From the IMG/VR virus record IMGVR_UViG_3300005264_000013, positions 1 through 42,224 of that record: a DNA stretch of 42,224 bases; one strand, given 5' to 3'. The notes beneath the pieces were generated by a model. It was not told the DNA's origin. It ran no database searches and saw nothing but the letters and a program-made list of their open reading frames with translations. Source of the DNA: a virus. Made by a program: the position numbers and the translations under genes. Positions 6,921-14,797 of the stretch are shown piece after piece; the first letter of the stretch is position 1, and each line of letters opens with the position of its first letter.

Positions 6921-6971
6921 GAAATCTATCGTAGATAGTTTCATTTAGAAACTTATCTTTGATAAGGTTTC
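6921..6971 (-). promoter_or_regulatory. tandem similar stem-loops before the 6905 start
   Basis: Two adjacent hairpins with 3-nt loops: 6948-6971 (GAAACTTATC against GATAAGGTTTC, one bulge) and 6921-6942 (GAAATCTATC against GATAGTTTC, one bulge). Their arms resemble each other. In the leftward transcript they end just before the ribosome site of the gene at 6591-6905, a plausible place for translational control. Confidence 0.5.
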
Positions 6972-6995
6972 GCTTTTAAAAAGAAAATAAAAAAA

Positions 6996-7238
6996 TTATT
7001 GTCTAAATCTAAATAATAATTCAGACAACACATTGATTCCAACTGCTTCCCAATAAGTTATGACTGGTAGAGATAATACTCCAACTCCAACCCAGTTCCA
7101 TAACCACATCAAAATAAGAGATAAGACAAAAGCACCAATAAAACCACCAATGATATTGCTAGTAACCTTCTTTTTAATCTCTTTTTTAAGAAGTTTAGAA
7201 TCTAAGGAATCTATATATTTCTTAGAAACCTTTGTCAT
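6996..7238 (-). CDS. small membrane protein, 80 aa
   Basis: Lys-rich N-terminus, then a long transmembrane segment (about residues 30-50, IIGGFIGAFVLSLILMWLW) and a second, weaker hydrophobic stretch. It sits between replication genes, so a membrane anchor for replication or a superinfection function is possible. T-rich sequence after its stop (leftward) may terminate transcripts in archaeal fashion. Confidence 0.7.
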   Translation of the reverse strand: MTKVSKKYIDSLDSKLLKKEIKKKVTSNIIGGFIGAFVLSLILMWLWNWVGVGVLSLPVITYWEAVGINVLSELLFRFRQ

Positions 7239-7239
7239 C

Positions 7240-7776
7240 TTAAATCAAGTCTCCTAATACTTCTTTATATGTTGTTTGTTTACCATCAAAGTTTACTGAA
7301 TCTTCTGGTTTACAACCATTCGCTTTATAGTATGCTAAACAAGCTTCTACTTTAGGATTCTTTGGTTTATCTACTGATATAAATTCATAAGTATTGTAAG
7401 TAAACTTCTTCATTTCCTTAGTTTCTTTATCTTCAAATTCAGTAGTAGTTTCTCTTTTAATAACTTTAACTCCACCAACTGGCATTGAGTTCCAAGATTC
7501 TAATGCTTTTGGTGATACATTTAACTTACAATCCTTTCCATCATAACTAATATAAGTTTCTCTAACAGTAAAGAAGTCACCATCTTTCTTTTGTCTTTGT
7601 TTTTCAACAACATCTCTATCGCTTGTTTTCTCAACAATAACAAATTGGTCTACTCCTAAGTCATTAAACTTAATAGTGTTCTGCTCTACCTTTGTTCCTT
7701 CTTTATTAGTATAAGATGTATCTCTTACTTTAACTCTCGTTTCAATTAAATCTTCATTCATTTTCTGTCTCTCCAT
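7240..7776 (-). CDS. beta-rich replication-operon protein, possible OB-fold
   Basis: 178 aa (or 173 aa from the internal ATG at 7761, which has GGAGAG at good distance and may be the true start). Residues 10-140 are rich in alternating charged and hydrophobic strands, consistent with an OB-fold ssDNA-binding protein, but no motif proves it. Overlaps neither neighbour and ends 1 nt before the membrane-protein gene. A BRE/TATA promoter inside the upstream gene can drive it. Confidence 0.65.
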   Translation of the reverse strand: MERQKMNEDLIETRVKVRDTSYTNKEGTKVEQNTIKFNDLGVDQFVIVEKTSDRDVVEKQRQKKDGDFFTVRETYISYDGKDCKLNVSPKALESWNSMPVGGVKVIKRETTTEFEDKETKEMKKFTYNTYEFISVDKPKNPKVEACLAYYKANGCKPEDSVNFDGKQTTYKEVLGDLI

Positions 7777-7816
7777 TGATTTGACTCAATTAACCTTTCT
7801 TAATTTCGATAGTAAA

Positions 7817-7993
7817 CTATCTCCATTGGTTAGACTCTAAGAGTCTCTCCTTATATAAAGTAGTACACTTCTCCTTTATATACTTTTCCTTTTCTAAGAC
7901 CATATCAGCATCATCTGAATCATTACCTTCTATTTTCCAATCAATAGTGGGTTTACCAGACGATGTAATACTTCCTTTTAGTGTGAATTTCAT
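7817..7993 (-). CDS. small hypothetical protein, 58 aa
   Basis: MKFTLKGSITSSGKPTIDWK, beta-like N-terminus and a basic helical C-terminus. The ATG follows the upstream TAA by one base, the same TAA-A-ATG junction seen at 11216. A BRE/TATA promoter for the following gene lies within its coding sequence. Unknown function. Confidence 0.65.
   Translation of the reverse strand: MKFTLKGSITSSGKPTIDWKIEGNDSDDADMVLEKEKYIKEKCTTLYKERLLESNQWR
7869..7893 (-). promoter_or_regulatory. internal archaeal BRE/TATA promoter
   Basis: Leftward GGAAAAGTATATAAAGGAG inside the gene at 7817-7993, about 100 nt before the start at 7776. Near-identical to the promoter at 4867-4890. Confidence 0.6.
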
Positions 7994-7994
7994 T

Positions 7995-8246
7995 TTAAAA
8001 ACTTGGCATATCTGTTTTTGGTTGTTCTGCTACAAAGTTTTCTGTTGCTTTCTTACTATCCTTTTCTTTTAAGTCTTTCATTTGTTTTTCTGTACTAATT
8101 CTTTTACCAACAAAAAACTCAGCAACTTCTTCATACTCTTTTGCTAATTCCAAAGCATAATTACCAATTCTAGCTTCAAGAATATTATAATCAATTTCTT
8201 TTCTGTCCTTTAACTTATATAAATATCTAACTGTTTCGTCTTTCAT
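7995..8246 (-). CDS. helical hypothetical protein, 83 aa
   Basis: Mostly helical and highly charged (residues 1-65), with a disordered C-terminal end (EQPKTDMPSF). AAGGTGA ribosome site and a dedicated promoter. First gene after the polymerase. Unknown role; small helical accessory factors in this position are common. Confidence 0.7.
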   Translation of the reverse strand: MKDETVRYLYKLKDRKEIDYNILEARIGNYALELAKEYEEVAEFFVGKRISTEKQMKDLKEKDSKKATENFVAEQPKTDMPSF

Positions 8247-8275
8247 TTTATATCACCTTTCTAATTTAAGTATAA

Positions 8276-8302
8276 TGTATACTTGTTTAAATACTTTTCG
8301 TT
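8276..8302 (-). promoter_or_regulatory. archaeal BRE/TATA promoter
   Basis: Leftward GAAAAGTATTTAAACAAGTA, about 45 nt before the ATG at 8246. It shares the downstream AAACAAGTATAC with the promoters at 14591, 17909 and 18973. It directly abuts the polymerase stop codon. Confidence 0.7.
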
Positions 8303-8304
8303 TT

Positions 8305-11097
8305 TTATATTACTTTCCTTATATCCTTTCTATATTCTGGTGCTATAAATTCTAACAATTCGTTTATATAACTACTATAGTCTACGAACTCTAACCATTT
8401 AACACCAAATGTTGCTTGTAATTCTTTTAGTTTTGCTTTCTTTTTGGTTACACCAACACCAATAGCTTTGTTTGCTATAAGATAATGTTCACCATACCCA
8501 TACTTGAATGATATTTGTTTATGAATGCCATTTCCTTTAGGACTATAATATTTAATACTCTTAACCCTATATCTTTTCTCCAACCAATTAGGATTATCTT
8601 TTACTACTTCTTTAATCCAATCTAATATTTGTTGTGGGTTAAAATTTAATCTACCTTCCAATTCAAATAGTTCTGGAGTTATATATCTTTTAAAAACTTC
8701 ATGACCAATTCGTGATGTACTTAGATTCTTTAGTTTAATACCAGTATAAGATACTTTACCATCTGATATAATAACATTTCTATTCTTAACATTAGTTCCA
8801 TCACCATTCTCAATTAACCACATTTTATCAATACGTTTCTCAAACTCAAATGAATGATGTTCATTATATATGTTCATGTTCTGTCTTTGTTTCTCTGTAA
8901 TCTCTTCTGCTATTTCTTTAATTCTATTTCCATTATCAAGATGGTCTATAACATATAAACTATCTGTGTGTTGATAAATAACTTTATAACCATAACTTTC
9001 AAATGTTTTCTTAGCATCTGTGATACAACTTCGAGACATACCTGTGATACTACTTGCAGTTCTATTATCATATATATGTTTGAATAGAGCATTACCAGAA
9101 TTCCCTGTCCATTCAAATTTACCATTTCTCCCAGCCAACATAGTATGATTATCTTCTACTTCAACACAATATACATAATCATCAAATTTTATTTTGTCAA
9201 AGTTTCTTGATTTTTTAAAAAAACTACCTTCCGATTTTCTATAATATATTCTAAACACATTAGAATCCTGTGAAACACTAAATTTATATCCTAACATCAC
9301 AATCAATCTAACAAAATCATTTTTTAAACATTCTAATTTAGTAGTGTATCTATGTCTACCCTTACTTCCTCTATCCCTTTTATCTCCGTCACCATCAAAC
9401 ATTCCTTCTAATAAACTTTCTAATTGTTCCTTACTAGCATTGTTAAAGATTTCATCTGATATATGTTTATTATCTGTTCTATCAAATAAATTTGTTATTT
9501 CTTCGTAATATTGTTTTCTATAAACACCAAAATATTTTGGTCTTTCTGTAAATTTTAAACTAACATTTATAAGACTTCTTTTTATTTTGTTATATACGAT
9601 AGGATTAACTTTTTTATATTGAGACAATATAATACTATAACTACTCTTAATCTTTCCAGCATACCCTTCCGACAAATATATGCCATATAGATAATATTTA
9701 TCTAAATCTGTTTTATCTGACTTTAGACACATTCCTCTATGTTTAGAAAATCTGGCATGATGTACGCTTTCTAAATCTTGTGCTAAAAATTCATCTGTAT
9801 TATAAAATTTTTTTGTATGTGTGTTATATTCATTTAGATAAAAACTATGATTAGGTGTTATTAAAAAATCATAACTTCTATGTTTCATTTTTATCATATT
9901 ACCTGTATGTTTATATTTATATGTTTTTGTTATTGGTTTAATTTCTGTTTTATCTGTTTTAAGATTTAATGAATATACTTTGTCTTGATAAGTTAAGTCC
10001 TTTATATTCTTAATGCCTTTGGTTGTTACAACTTCTGTTTTTTCATCAAAACAAGCTCCATAACTACTATTAAGTAAAATCTTAATACCAAGTTGTTGTT
10101 TATCAAGTCTATCCCATTCATCTGACTTATATTCAACATCTTTCATCTGTTTCTTAATTTCTTTTCGTTCTAAGAACATTCTAATAACTTGTTTTTCAAA
10201 CTCTCCTATTTCTTTTGAGAATGAACCTGTTATATTACCCTCAAAGATAGAATCAGAACCATTCCAATCATCACCAAATGTAAATAAGTTACCACCTATC
10301 ATCATGTTTGGATATAGAGAAGCAAAGTCAAATACATATACATCTTTAGCAAATGATATTTTATTATTAACCCACATTAATGCTCCTCGATATGGTGCTT
10401 TAATAGCATTATCATCATAGTCTTGTGGTTTATTCATAACATTACAAAACCATTTATATCCAGTAGTTCCAGATGGTGATAATAACCATGACATATTCAT
10501 TTGGTCTTGTAATGATAGATGTTTCTTCATACCATAGAAGTTCTTATATAGATGTTCTATGAGATAATAAGTAGCATCTAAGTCTCCAAACAGATAATCT
10601 TTCATATCTTGATACTCTTTCCCTGTGAGAAAAGGTTTCTTTAATAATTCATAATCAAAGTCTCCTTTCTGTACTTTAAGTTTAAAGAACTTAGCTAAGT
10701 ATTTTAAGTTTCTTTTGTTTCTTGGAAAATCAAGATACATCATTTGTTTAGCTCTCTTCTCAATGATTTCCATAGCATCTATAAAGATACTTCTCTGTCC
10801 TGTAAATGTTTTAAATTTAAAACCATATCGTTCCATAAGTCTATTATCATAACCCATATCCATTCCTTGAACTTTACGTTTCTTAATATTAAAACCACCA
10901 ATAAGTCTATGAGAACTTATGAGTCTTTGAATCATATCCTTTTGATTAGGAGTATAACAAAACTTCATACCATTTGGTAATCTAATTCCTATGTATTTAA
11001 TAATGTCTACTTCTGAATCTGGTTTAGCTCCCACTACATGAGTTTCCAAATCATAAACCAGAAGTTGTTTTAAATCATCATACATATTATTTACCAC
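8305..11097 (-). CDS. family B DNA polymerase (T4-like) interrupted by an intein
   Basis: 930-aa precursor; 612 aa after removal of the intein (residues 349-666). The 3'-5' exonuclease is present: ExoI YDLET (D16, E18) and ExoIII YLFGD (Y168, D172). Polymerase motif A is DFASLYPNMM (D257). Motif B reads KILLNSSYGA then SGNALFKHIYDNRTA across the intein and resembles the T4/RB69 version. Motif C is YQHTDSLYV (D712), with His at the usually Asp first position. KLKNLSTSRIG probably corresponds to the KKRY region. The start is GTG at 11097, overlapping the zinc-ribbon gene; an ATG at 11085 is the alternative. It is shorter than T4 polymerase. Main replicative polymerase, expected to work with the primase at 16213-17067. 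Motif identification is firm. Confidence 0.95.
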   Translation of the reverse strand: MVNNMYDDLKQLLVYDLETHVVGAKPDSEVDIIKYIGIRLPNGMKFCYTPNQKDMIQRLISSHRLIGGFNIKKRKVQGMDMGYDNRLMERYGFKFKTFTGQRSIFIDAMEIIEKRAKQMMYLDFPRNKRNLKYLAKFFKLKVQKGDFDYELLKKPFLTGKEYQDMKDYLFGDLDATYYLIEHLYKNFYGMKKHLSLQDQMNMSWLLSPSGTTGYKWFCNVMNKPQDYDDNAIKAPYRGALMWVNNKISFAKDVYVFDFASLYPNMMIGGNLFTFGDDWNGSDSIFEGNITGSFSKEIGEFEKQVIRMFLERKEIKKQMKDVEYKSDEWDRLDKQQLGIKILLNSSYGACFDEKTEVVTTKGIKNIKDLTYQDKVYSLNLKTDKTEIKPITKTYKYKHTGNMIKMKHRSYDFLITPNHSFYLNEYNTHTKKFYNTDEFLAQDLESVHHARFSKHRGMCLKSDKTDLDKYYLYGIYLSEGYAGKIKSSYSIILSQYKKVNPIVYNKIKRSLINVSLKFTERPKYFGVYRKQYYEEITNLFDRTDNKHISDEIFNNASKEQLESLLEGMFDGDGDKRDRGSKGRHRYTTKLECLKNDFVRLIVMLGYKFSVSQDSNVFRIYYRKSEGSFFKKSRNFDKIKFDDYVYCVEVEDNHTMLAGRNGKFEWTGNSGNALFKHIYDNRTASSITGMSRSCITDAKKTFESYGYKVIYQHTDSLYVIDHLDNGNRIKEIAEEITEKQRQNMNIYNEHHSFEFEKRIDKMWLIENGDGTNVKNRNVIISDGKVSYTGIKLKNLSTSRIGHEVFKRYITPELFELEGRLNFNPQQILDWIKEVVKDNPNWLEKRYRVKSIKYYSPKGNGIHKQISFKYGYGEHYLIANKAIGVGVTKKKAKLKELQATFGVKWLEFVDYSSYINELLEFIAPEYRKDIRKVI
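9100..10053 (-). other. LAGLIDADG intein in PolB motif B
   Basis: 318-aa intein. Block A starts with Cys349 (CFDEKTEVVTTKGIKNI); block B is TPNHSF (T414, H417). The two LAGLIDADG endonuclease motifs are YLYGIYLSEGYAG (469-481) and LLEGMFDGDGD (562-572). Block F is VEVEDNHTMLAG, and the C-terminal splice site is WTGN with Ser667 as the +1 residue. The penultimate residue is Gly, not the usual His. The insertion lies four residues past the NS of NSxYG, inside the polymerase active-site motif. Confidence 0.92.
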
Positions 11098-11216
11098 TCA
11101 AAGTATGAACCCTGTTTAGTCCAACCACAGTTATCACATTCTAATATGTAATATTCCTTTTTTGTATCTAAAAAAGTTTCCTTTATCTTATTTTTTCCAC
11201 ATTTTGGACATATCAT
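11091..11216 (-). CDS. zinc-ribbon mini-protein, 41 aa
   Basis: MICPKCGKNKIKETF, then CDNCGW: two CxxC knuckles about 20 residues apart form a complete zinc ribbon. The ATG follows the HNH stop by one base and its TAA overlaps the polymerase GTG, so polymerase translation may depend on it. Probably a small DNA- or protein-binding partner. Confidence 0.75.
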   Translation of the reverse strand: MICPKCGKNKIKETFLDTKKEYYILECDNCGWTKQGSYFEW

Positions 11217-11217
11217 T

Positions 11218-11853
11218 TTAAACATTTCTCCATAATAATCTTTTCTTAATTTTTAAACTTGTGTGTCTACTTATATTAAAAATCTGCTTTATTAAATGAG
11301 TATTAAACCCTTTTGAATATAAACTCCTTATGTTTTTAACATCTTTCTCTGTCAATTTAGTTGTACTTCTATTTTGAACATTTCTAGCAGCAGTTATAAA
11401 TCTACAATTAGATGGCTCATAATTACCATCATTATCAATTCTATCAATCTGTAACCCTTTTTTATATCCATTATTTAAACACCAATCATGGAAAGACCAA
11501 AAATCATTTAACCAGTCCTTACAAATTTTAATACCCCTGTCACCATAATATTTATAATCTGGTAAATTTTTATCTAAGATTCGTTGTTTCATAGAGTTCC
11601 AAACAACATACACTGGTGATTTGTTCTTTGAAAGACTAAATATACATTTTCTACTACAAGCTCTTTGTCTATGTTCAGCACCTGTTACTTTCACTATTTC
11701 TTTCTTACATATAGCACATTTATATAATGAATAATATTTACCATCACTAGCTTTTTCTAAACTTTTTAATTTAATTAAGTAATCTCCACTAACATCTAAT
11801 GGTGTTTCTGTTATATTTCCCTTTTTACATTTATCACATTTCATTGTTATCAC
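11218..11853 (-). CDS. HNH homing endonuclease with N-terminal zinc ribbon
   Basis: 211 aa. N-terminal CDKC...CAIC plus CSRKC segments look like zinc binders. The HNH core is typical of phage enzymes: YYGDRGIKICKDW, FHDWCLNNGYKKGLQIDRI, DNDGNYEPSNCRFIT and NVQNR. The C-terminus (TEKDVKNIRSLYSKGFNTHL) is a helix-turn-helix like those of HNH/NUMOD proteins. It sits directly upstream of the polymerase gene with its own BRE/TATA promoter, as expected for a homing gene inserted near an intein-bearing target. Confidence 0.88.
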   Translation of the reverse strand: MITMKCDKCKKGNITETPLDVSGDYLIKLKSLEKASDGKYYSLYKCAICKKEIVKVTGAEHRQRACSRKCIFSLSKNKSPVYVVWNSMKQRILDKNLPDYKYYGDRGIKICKDWLNDFWSFHDWCLNNGYKKGLQIDRIDNDGNYEPSNCRFITAARNVQNRSTTKLTEKDVKNIRSLYSKGFNTHLIKQIFNISRHTSLKIKKRLLWRNV

Positions 11854-11870
11854 TTATTATATATTGGTAA

Positions 11871-11893
11871 ACTGGTTTATATATCTTTCTATT
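11871..11893 (-). promoter_or_regulatory. archaeal BRE/TATA promoter of HNH gene
   Basis: Leftward AGAAAGATATATAAACCAG, about 40 nt before the ATG at 11853, abutting the stop of the upstream gene. Confidence 0.7.
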
Positions 11894-12114
11894 TACCAAT
11901 CTTGTTTTATATCTTTAATTTCATTCAATATCTTTTCTAACTTATTCATTTCTTTCTGTTCTTGTAATACATAGTTATTGTTGCCATTGTAAGGTTTCAC
12001 ATCACCAGTACAATTCAAATCGATACATTTATCATTCTTTTCTTCAACCAAAGTATTATAATTAGCTGATGTGTAACTATAACTTCCACATTTAATACAT
12101 ACATATTCATTCAT
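11893..12114 (-). CDS. small zinc-finger-like protein, 73 aa
   Basis: CIKC (residues 6-9) and CIDLNC (about 30-35) suggest a zinc site; the C-terminal half is a charged helix. GGTGA ribosome site. Function unknown, probably nucleic-acid binding. Confidence 0.7.
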   Translation of the reverse strand: MNEYVCIKCGSYSYTSANYNTLVEEKNDKCIDLNCTGDVKPYNGNNNYVLQEQKEMNKLEKILNEIKDIKQDW

Positions 12115-12135
12115 CTTATTTCACCCACTTCTTTT

Positions 12136-12263
12136 TTAATATTCATAATAACTTAGTTCTTTTAAAGTTTTTTCTCGTTCTTCTTTTCTACACAAATCTC
12201 CATATTCTCTTGCTTGTCCTGTTGTAACAACAAAAGGCATACCGTCTGTGCAATTACATTCAT
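12136..12263 (-). pseudogene. small Cys-containing gene with probable frameshift
   Basis: Two frames compete. The ATG at 12263 has a perfect AAGGTGA site and directly follows the upstream stop, but its frame gives a poor 33-aa peptide ending at 12162. The -1 frame, open from just upstream to 12136, reads like a real protein (ECNCTDGMPFVVTTGQAREY, then GDLCRKEE) but has no start until the ATG at 12240. Insertion of one base after the first ATG would join the good start to the good frame. This is either a frameshift mutation, a sequencing error, or a 34-aa gene starting at 12240. Confidence 0.45.
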
Positions 12264-12482
12264 CTACTTCACCTTGTATTTTAAGTCCTTTAGTTTATCT
12301 CTTGCATCTACAAGACTGTAGTACTCATTGATACTATCGTACATACTATCTATGTAATCCGTATGAAATGCACTTGTATATCCGAATGGTGCGTTGTTCA
12401 GTATTTCATAGTCATTCTCAATCTCATCTTTGACATCTTCCATCTCTCTTGAAATCTTTAATATCTTTTTATCTAAATTCAT
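12264..12482 (-). CDS. helical acidic protein, 72 aa
   Basis: The start is placed at the third in-frame ATG (MNLDKKILKISREMEDVKDE) because GGAGATGA sits 7 nt before it and the upstream stop is 1 nt away; starts up to 12497 are possible. Helical, acidic, Tyr-rich. Unknown function. Confidence 0.6.
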   Translation of the reverse strand: MNLDKKILKISREMEDVKDEIENDYEILNNAPFGYTSAFHTDYIDSMYDSINEYYSLVDARDKLKDLKYKVK

Positions 12483-12483
12483 T

Positions 12484-12675
12484 TTATTCATCTCCATTCA
12501 TTATTCTATATTCGAGTAATAATTTCTCTCCTTTCTTTTGATACTTATATCTTGGAGTCTGGTGATTCTCACACCATTGTTCTCCACAATACTTGCAAGG
12601 ATGTCTCCATTCATACACATGATTTCTTATAATTTTAAAAAACAAATTTCTAAAAAACCATTGTAATTTATTCAT
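12484..12675 (-). CDS. small zinc-binding protein, 63 aa
   Basis: The start is set at the ATG at 12675 (MNKLQWFFRNLFF), overlapping the stop of the gene at 12668-12796; an extension to 12711 overlaps that gene in full. CKYCGEQWCENH (about residues 27-38) is a compact C/H-rich zinc motif, flanked by a hydrophobic N-terminus and a basic C-terminus. Unknown family. Confidence 0.6.
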   Translation of the reverse strand: MNKLQWFFRNLFFKIIRNHVYEWRHPCKYCGEQWCENHQTPRYKYQKKGEKLLLEYRIMNGDE

Positions 12676-12796
12676 TTGACATAACCATAAAACAAAATTT
12701 TTCTTTATCATTAGTAACAGATATGCTTTTATCTTTTGGTAAACAATTTAAAAAATCTTCAAATTGTTTTATCAGATGAGTTTTAGTTTCATTCAT
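12668..12796 (-). CDS. hypothetical protein, 42 aa
   Basis: MNETKTHLIKQFEDFLNCL. ATGA overlap with the stop of the transglutaminase-like gene and an 8-nt overlap with the next gene, consistent with coupled translation. No motif. Confidence 0.6.
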   Translation of the reverse strand: MNETKTHLIKQFEDFLNCLPKDKSISVTNDKEKFCFMVMSNE

Positions 12797-13578
12797 TTTA
12801 ACAAATACTCTCCATTCTCATCAAACACATAAGCTGTATAATTATAATTCTGATGTCTTAATGGATTTTTTATGAACTCATTGTTTTTCTCTGGATAGAT
12901 ACTTGATTCTATTACTACCCAATCATTAACATACTTTGATACCCAAATATTATTAAGATGCCATTCTCCTGCAACATTACAATAATGTAGCTTTAACTTA
13001 TTAACTTCATTTGGAAACCATTTCTTTAATCCTGCTAATGCTATATGATAAAAGAACATAGCAGAACCATCACAATCATCATCTAAGACATTATCAACAA
13101 CAATGTTATCGTGTTGTTCATTAAAAGAAGCCCAATACTCTTGTTTACCATATTGGTATTTATCTAATTTATATTTATCAATCCCTTCAACATATTTGAC
13201 AATCTTAAATATCATAGCATCAGAATCAACAGGTTTAGATTTATATATTTTCTCTAAATAAATATTTATTAATTGTTCATCCTCTAAAGTAGTTTTTAAA
13301 AACTTGTGTGCTAACTGATAACTCTCTTTACCATTTTGCCAAGCTTTATGATACTTCTTTTTATCTATTAAATCATAATTAACAGACTTAAATTCTTCTA
13401 AAGAATTGTAAGGATACCTTTCTTCTTCATATAATATGAGTTCATCTTCCAACTTATCACATTTATGATTTAATTCTGTTATCTTATCTTGTGAATCTAT
13501 ATATTCGTCTTTCAAATCACTTTGTTCTTTGTTAGTATATCCACCAAGTATTTTAATTATAGTATTTTTAAAACTCAT
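12793..13578 (-). CDS. transglutaminase-like cysteine protease-fold protein
   Basis: 261 aa. The N-terminal 60 residues form a charged coiled coil. The C-terminal domain carries the transglutaminase-like triad order: Cys169 in DDDCDGSA, His207 in GEWHLNNIW, and an acidic residue (Glu224 in WVVIESS, normally Asp). Phage proteins with this signature are common, but their substrates are mostly unknown. Pseudomurein endopeptidases of methanogen viruses share this fold, so a lytic role is conceivable; the lack of an export signal and the position among replication genes argue against it. Confidence 0.7.
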   Translation of the reverse strand: MSFKNTIIKILGGYTNKEQSDLKDEYIDSQDKITELNHKCDKLEDELILYEEERYPYNSLEEFKSVNYDLIDKKKYHKAWQNGKESYQLAHKFLKTTLEDEQLINIYLEKIYKSKPVDSDAMIFKIVKYVEGIDKYKLDKYQYGKQEYWASFNEQHDNIVVDNVLDDDCDGSAMFFYHIALAGLKKWFPNEVNKLKLHYCNVAGEWHLNNIWVSKYVNDWVVIESSIYPEKNNEFIKNPLRHQNYNYTAYVFDENGEYLLK

Positions 13579-13809
13579 TTATAACACCCCGAAAGGTTTA
13601 GTTCCACATTTCTGTTGATATAAGTCTTCTCGTTTATCATACAACTTATATAATTCAGTTAATGTCTTATCCATTGATTCCAAAGCCATGTTCTTATACT
13701 TGGTTGGTTTTAAATCTAAAGCTAACTTGTATTCTTCTTTGATTAAATCTTTCGTTGCTTCAATTCCTCGTTGATTTCTACATAACATCATTTCTAAATT
13801 CTCTATCAT
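13579..13809 (-). CDS. helical hypothetical protein, 76 aa
   Basis: All-helical, charged (MIENLEMMLCRNQRGIEATK). It overlaps the upstream stop by 4 nt and ends 1 nt before the transglutaminase-like gene. Unknown. Confidence 0.65.
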   Translation of the reverse strand: MIENLEMMLCRNQRGIEATKDLIKEEYKLALDLKPTKYKNMALESMDKTLTELYKLYDKREDLYQQKCGTKPFGVL

Positions 13810-14099
13810 TCTTCAAACCCCATTTTCTTTTTAGGTACTACATTGTATCCATAACTTCCAGTGGTCTTATTTTTATAAAATTTTAATGTGTTATCAACTT
13901 TATATAATTGAATGTTGTGTACTGTTTGTGTTGCTTGTGATATAGTTTTATTATATATACTAATATCTTTATATAATTCATTAACCATTTCTTGCATAAG
14001 ACCTATAGTATTTTGTACTCCTAAAATGTAACCACTCTCTGAAATGCTTACTAAATCATCTATCTTTTCTTCTAATGTATCTTCTGTTTCCTCAGTCAT
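13806..14099 (-). CDS. helical hypothetical protein, 97 aa
   Basis: Acidic N-terminus (MTEETEDTLEEKIDDL), helical centre, basic C-terminus. ATGA overlaps on both sides. Unknown. Confidence 0.65.
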   Translation of the reverse strand: MTEETEDTLEEKIDDLVSISESGYILGVQNTIGLMQEMVNELYKDISIYNKTISQATQTVHNIQLYKVDNTLKFYKNKTTGSYGYNVVPKKKMGFEE

Positions 14100-14578
14100 T
14101 TTCTCCCACCTATGGAGATAGATTCATTACTTAATCTACCTCGTATCCTACAATTTATAATACCATTATAAAATTTATCTGATAATAATACATCTCTATC
14201 AAATTGTTCTTTTGCTTCATAATATCCACATTCCCATCTACCTTTACAAAGTCTTATAATCTTCCTATCAAAACATAGATGTCCTAAGTTGTCTAAGTCT
14301 TCATTAAGTTCATTACAAGAACCCCAGTATGTTTTCCAATCAGATTCTTTCTTGATATGAGTTCTGGTTGTTCTTGTGTTTAGAATACGTTTACCATTTT
14401 TATCTTTAAGATGTTTTCCATCCTTCATCTTAAATTTAGTTGGTTTCTTTTTTTCTGTTCTCCAGAAATGTTTTCTACCTATGTATTTTCTACCATTCAT
14501 ATTATTAGTAATCTCATAGATAAAACCAATGTTCTCTTGAAGTTCTTTTTCACTTGGTAAGTTAATCCATTCATTCAT
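14096..14578 (-). CDS. GIY-YIG-type endonuclease
   Basis: 160 aa. GFIYEITNNMNGRKYIGRKH (residues 18-37) is the GIY-YIG core with the catalytic Tyr and Arg. ESDWKTYWGSCNEL is a block conserved in Seg-like phage endonucleases, and a Glu in EAKEQF is the likely metal ligand. A dedicated BRE/TATA promoter lies 30 nt upstream, as for the two HNH genes. Likely a free-standing homing or DNA-processing nuclease. Confidence 0.85.
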   Translation of the reverse strand: MNEWINLPSEKELQENIGFIYEITNNMNGRKYIGRKHFWRTEKKKPTKFKMKDGKHLKDKNGKRILNTRTTRTHIKKESDWKTYWGSCNELNEDLDNLGHLCFDRKIIRLCKGRWECGYYEAKEQFDRDVLLSDKFYNGIINCRIRGRLSNESISIGGRK

Positions 14579-14590
14579 AGAATTGTTTAA

Positions 14591-14618
14591 GGTATACTTG
14601 TTTATATATCTTTTGGTT
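14591..14618 (-). promoter_or_regulatory. archaeal BRE/TATA promoter
   Basis: Leftward AAAAGATATATAAACAAGTA with the TATA centre about 30 nt from the ATG at 14578, predicting a near-leaderless transcript. Confidence 0.75.
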
Positions 14619-14623
14619 TGTTT

Positions 14624-14776
14624 TTAAACTAATTCTTTATGATTAGGAATATTTAAGAAATCTTTCACACATTGTGTACATAAATAATATTTGGTATCTC
14701 CAATCTTATGAAGTTTTACTGGACTTTCGTCTATAGAAATAGTTTTACATTTATCACAGAAGGAAACAATACCCAT
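14624..14776 (-). CDS. zinc-ribbon mini-protein, 50 aa
   Basis: MGIVSFCDKCKTISIDESPV, then YLCTQCVKDFL: a complete CxxC/CxxC ribbon. Lies just after the metallophosphoesterase gene across a T-rich tract. Probably a small nucleic-acid-binding factor. Confidence 0.7.
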   Translation of the reverse strand: MGIVSFCDKCKTISIDESPVKLHKIGDTKYYLCTQCVKDFLNIPNHKELV

Positions 14777-14797
14777 TTTAAAAAGAAAAGAAAAAAA

